64,000 nucleotides of DNA from Actinomycetaceae bacterium (lineage in GTDB: Bacteria; Actinomycetota; Actinomycetes; Actinomycetales; Actinomycetaceae). Position 1 is the first letter of the stretch, and every line of letters begins with the position of its first letter. The stretch spans positions 303,196-367,195 of the forward strand of contig JAQYDG010000005.1 in assembly GCA_028724265.1 (NCBI GenBank). Direction: 5' to 3'. The position numbers and the translations under genes are program-made. Positions 63,958-64,000 of the stretch are shown here, one piece after another. Below the pieces are notes generated by a model that searched no databases, had not been told where the DNA came from, and was given only the letters and a program-made list of their open reading frames with translations.

Positions 63958-64000
63958 GGGACGGGTAGTCGCGGCAGGCGCGGCTGTGGGTCTGTATGGG

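Larger units (their letters stand above)
63598..64000 (-). other. 403-base gene-free stretch upstream of pheS
   Basis: No supported gene; an 86-codon minus frame at 63613-63873 has no protein-like features. The stretch holds the pheS promoter dyad near 63630 and, at its far end, a G-rich run followed by long C runs. The A-rich middle (63720-63900) may contain further promoter or spacer sequence that I cannot assign. Confidence 0.6.

Noticed and set aside
1..64000. CRISPR array, insertion sequence or toxin-antitoxin pair
   Set aside because: I saw no regularly spaced repeats, no transposase and no paired small genes of those kinds in either strand.

Overview
The window is chromosomal housekeeping sequence from an actinobacterium. 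The evidence is the set of genes present: whiA, rbpA next to ppm1, a GarA/OdhI-type FHA protein followed by two MerR regulators, helY, a DUF3866 gene, PriA without a usable P-loop, and the xerD-parA-scpA-scpB-rluB-cmk-der row. GC content looks to be in the mid-50s by eye, which is low for the phylum. Together with the compact layout and missing biosynthetic blocks, this suggests a host-associated, auxotrophic Actinomycetaceae-like organism (the Arcanobacterium/Trueperella neighbourhood is my guess). The species was not determined. I found no insertion sequence, prophage, CRISPR array or rRNA.

Layout. 1-11.3 kb: the end of uvrC, rapZ, whiA, pgk-tpiA, a terminator, secG, a P/Q-rich membrane protein, then tal and tkt on the minus strand. 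11.5-18 kb: xerD, parA, scpA, scpB, rluB, cmk and der (chromosome dimer resolution, partition, condensation, ribosome maturation). 18-20 kb: an NSS amino-acid importer with a 37-residue small subunit, then tRNA-Pro(GGG). 20.5-24.6 kb: a GlsB/YeaQ-type protein, garA-like, ftsR-like and a second merR, rbpA and ppm1. 24.7-28.5 kb: helY and a divergent DUF3866 gene that share overlapping leaderless promoters. 28.5-30.7 kb: an FMN riboswitch in front of ribX-ribY (riboflavin uptake). 30.8-43 kb, all minus: rpe, rsmB, fmt, priA, metK, coaBC, rpoZ, a nusB-gmk fusion, efp, a degenerate aroK-like gene, an A24 prepilin peptidase and mltG. 43.6-49 kb, minus: ruvX, alaS, rpsD, rarA. 49-64 kb: succinate-semialdehyde dehydrogenase, aspS, an MFS exporter, a DeaD-type helicase, an aminotransferase, an archaeal-type PEP carboxylase, pheT and pheS, then a gene-free tail with a 14-C run.

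What stands out. The gene order follows the conserved actinobacterial order closely, so absences can be placed: yvcK between rapZ and whiA; gap before pgk; ppc between tpiA and secG; pgl-opcA-zwf between secG and tal; the shikimate genes between mltG and efp; the pyrimidine operon between nusB and gmk; riboflavin synthesis after rpe; the arginine genes after pheT. Several of these places hold a scar or a substitute: a NusB-Gmk fusion where the pyr operon would be, an AroK-like protein with a broken P-loop where the aro cluster would be, FMN-riboswitch-controlled uptake genes where riboflavin synthesis would be, and an archaeal-type PEP carboxylase elsewhere in place of the usual one. This is the most interesting story I can support here. 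I do not see a defence island or a clearly novel multi-gene system.
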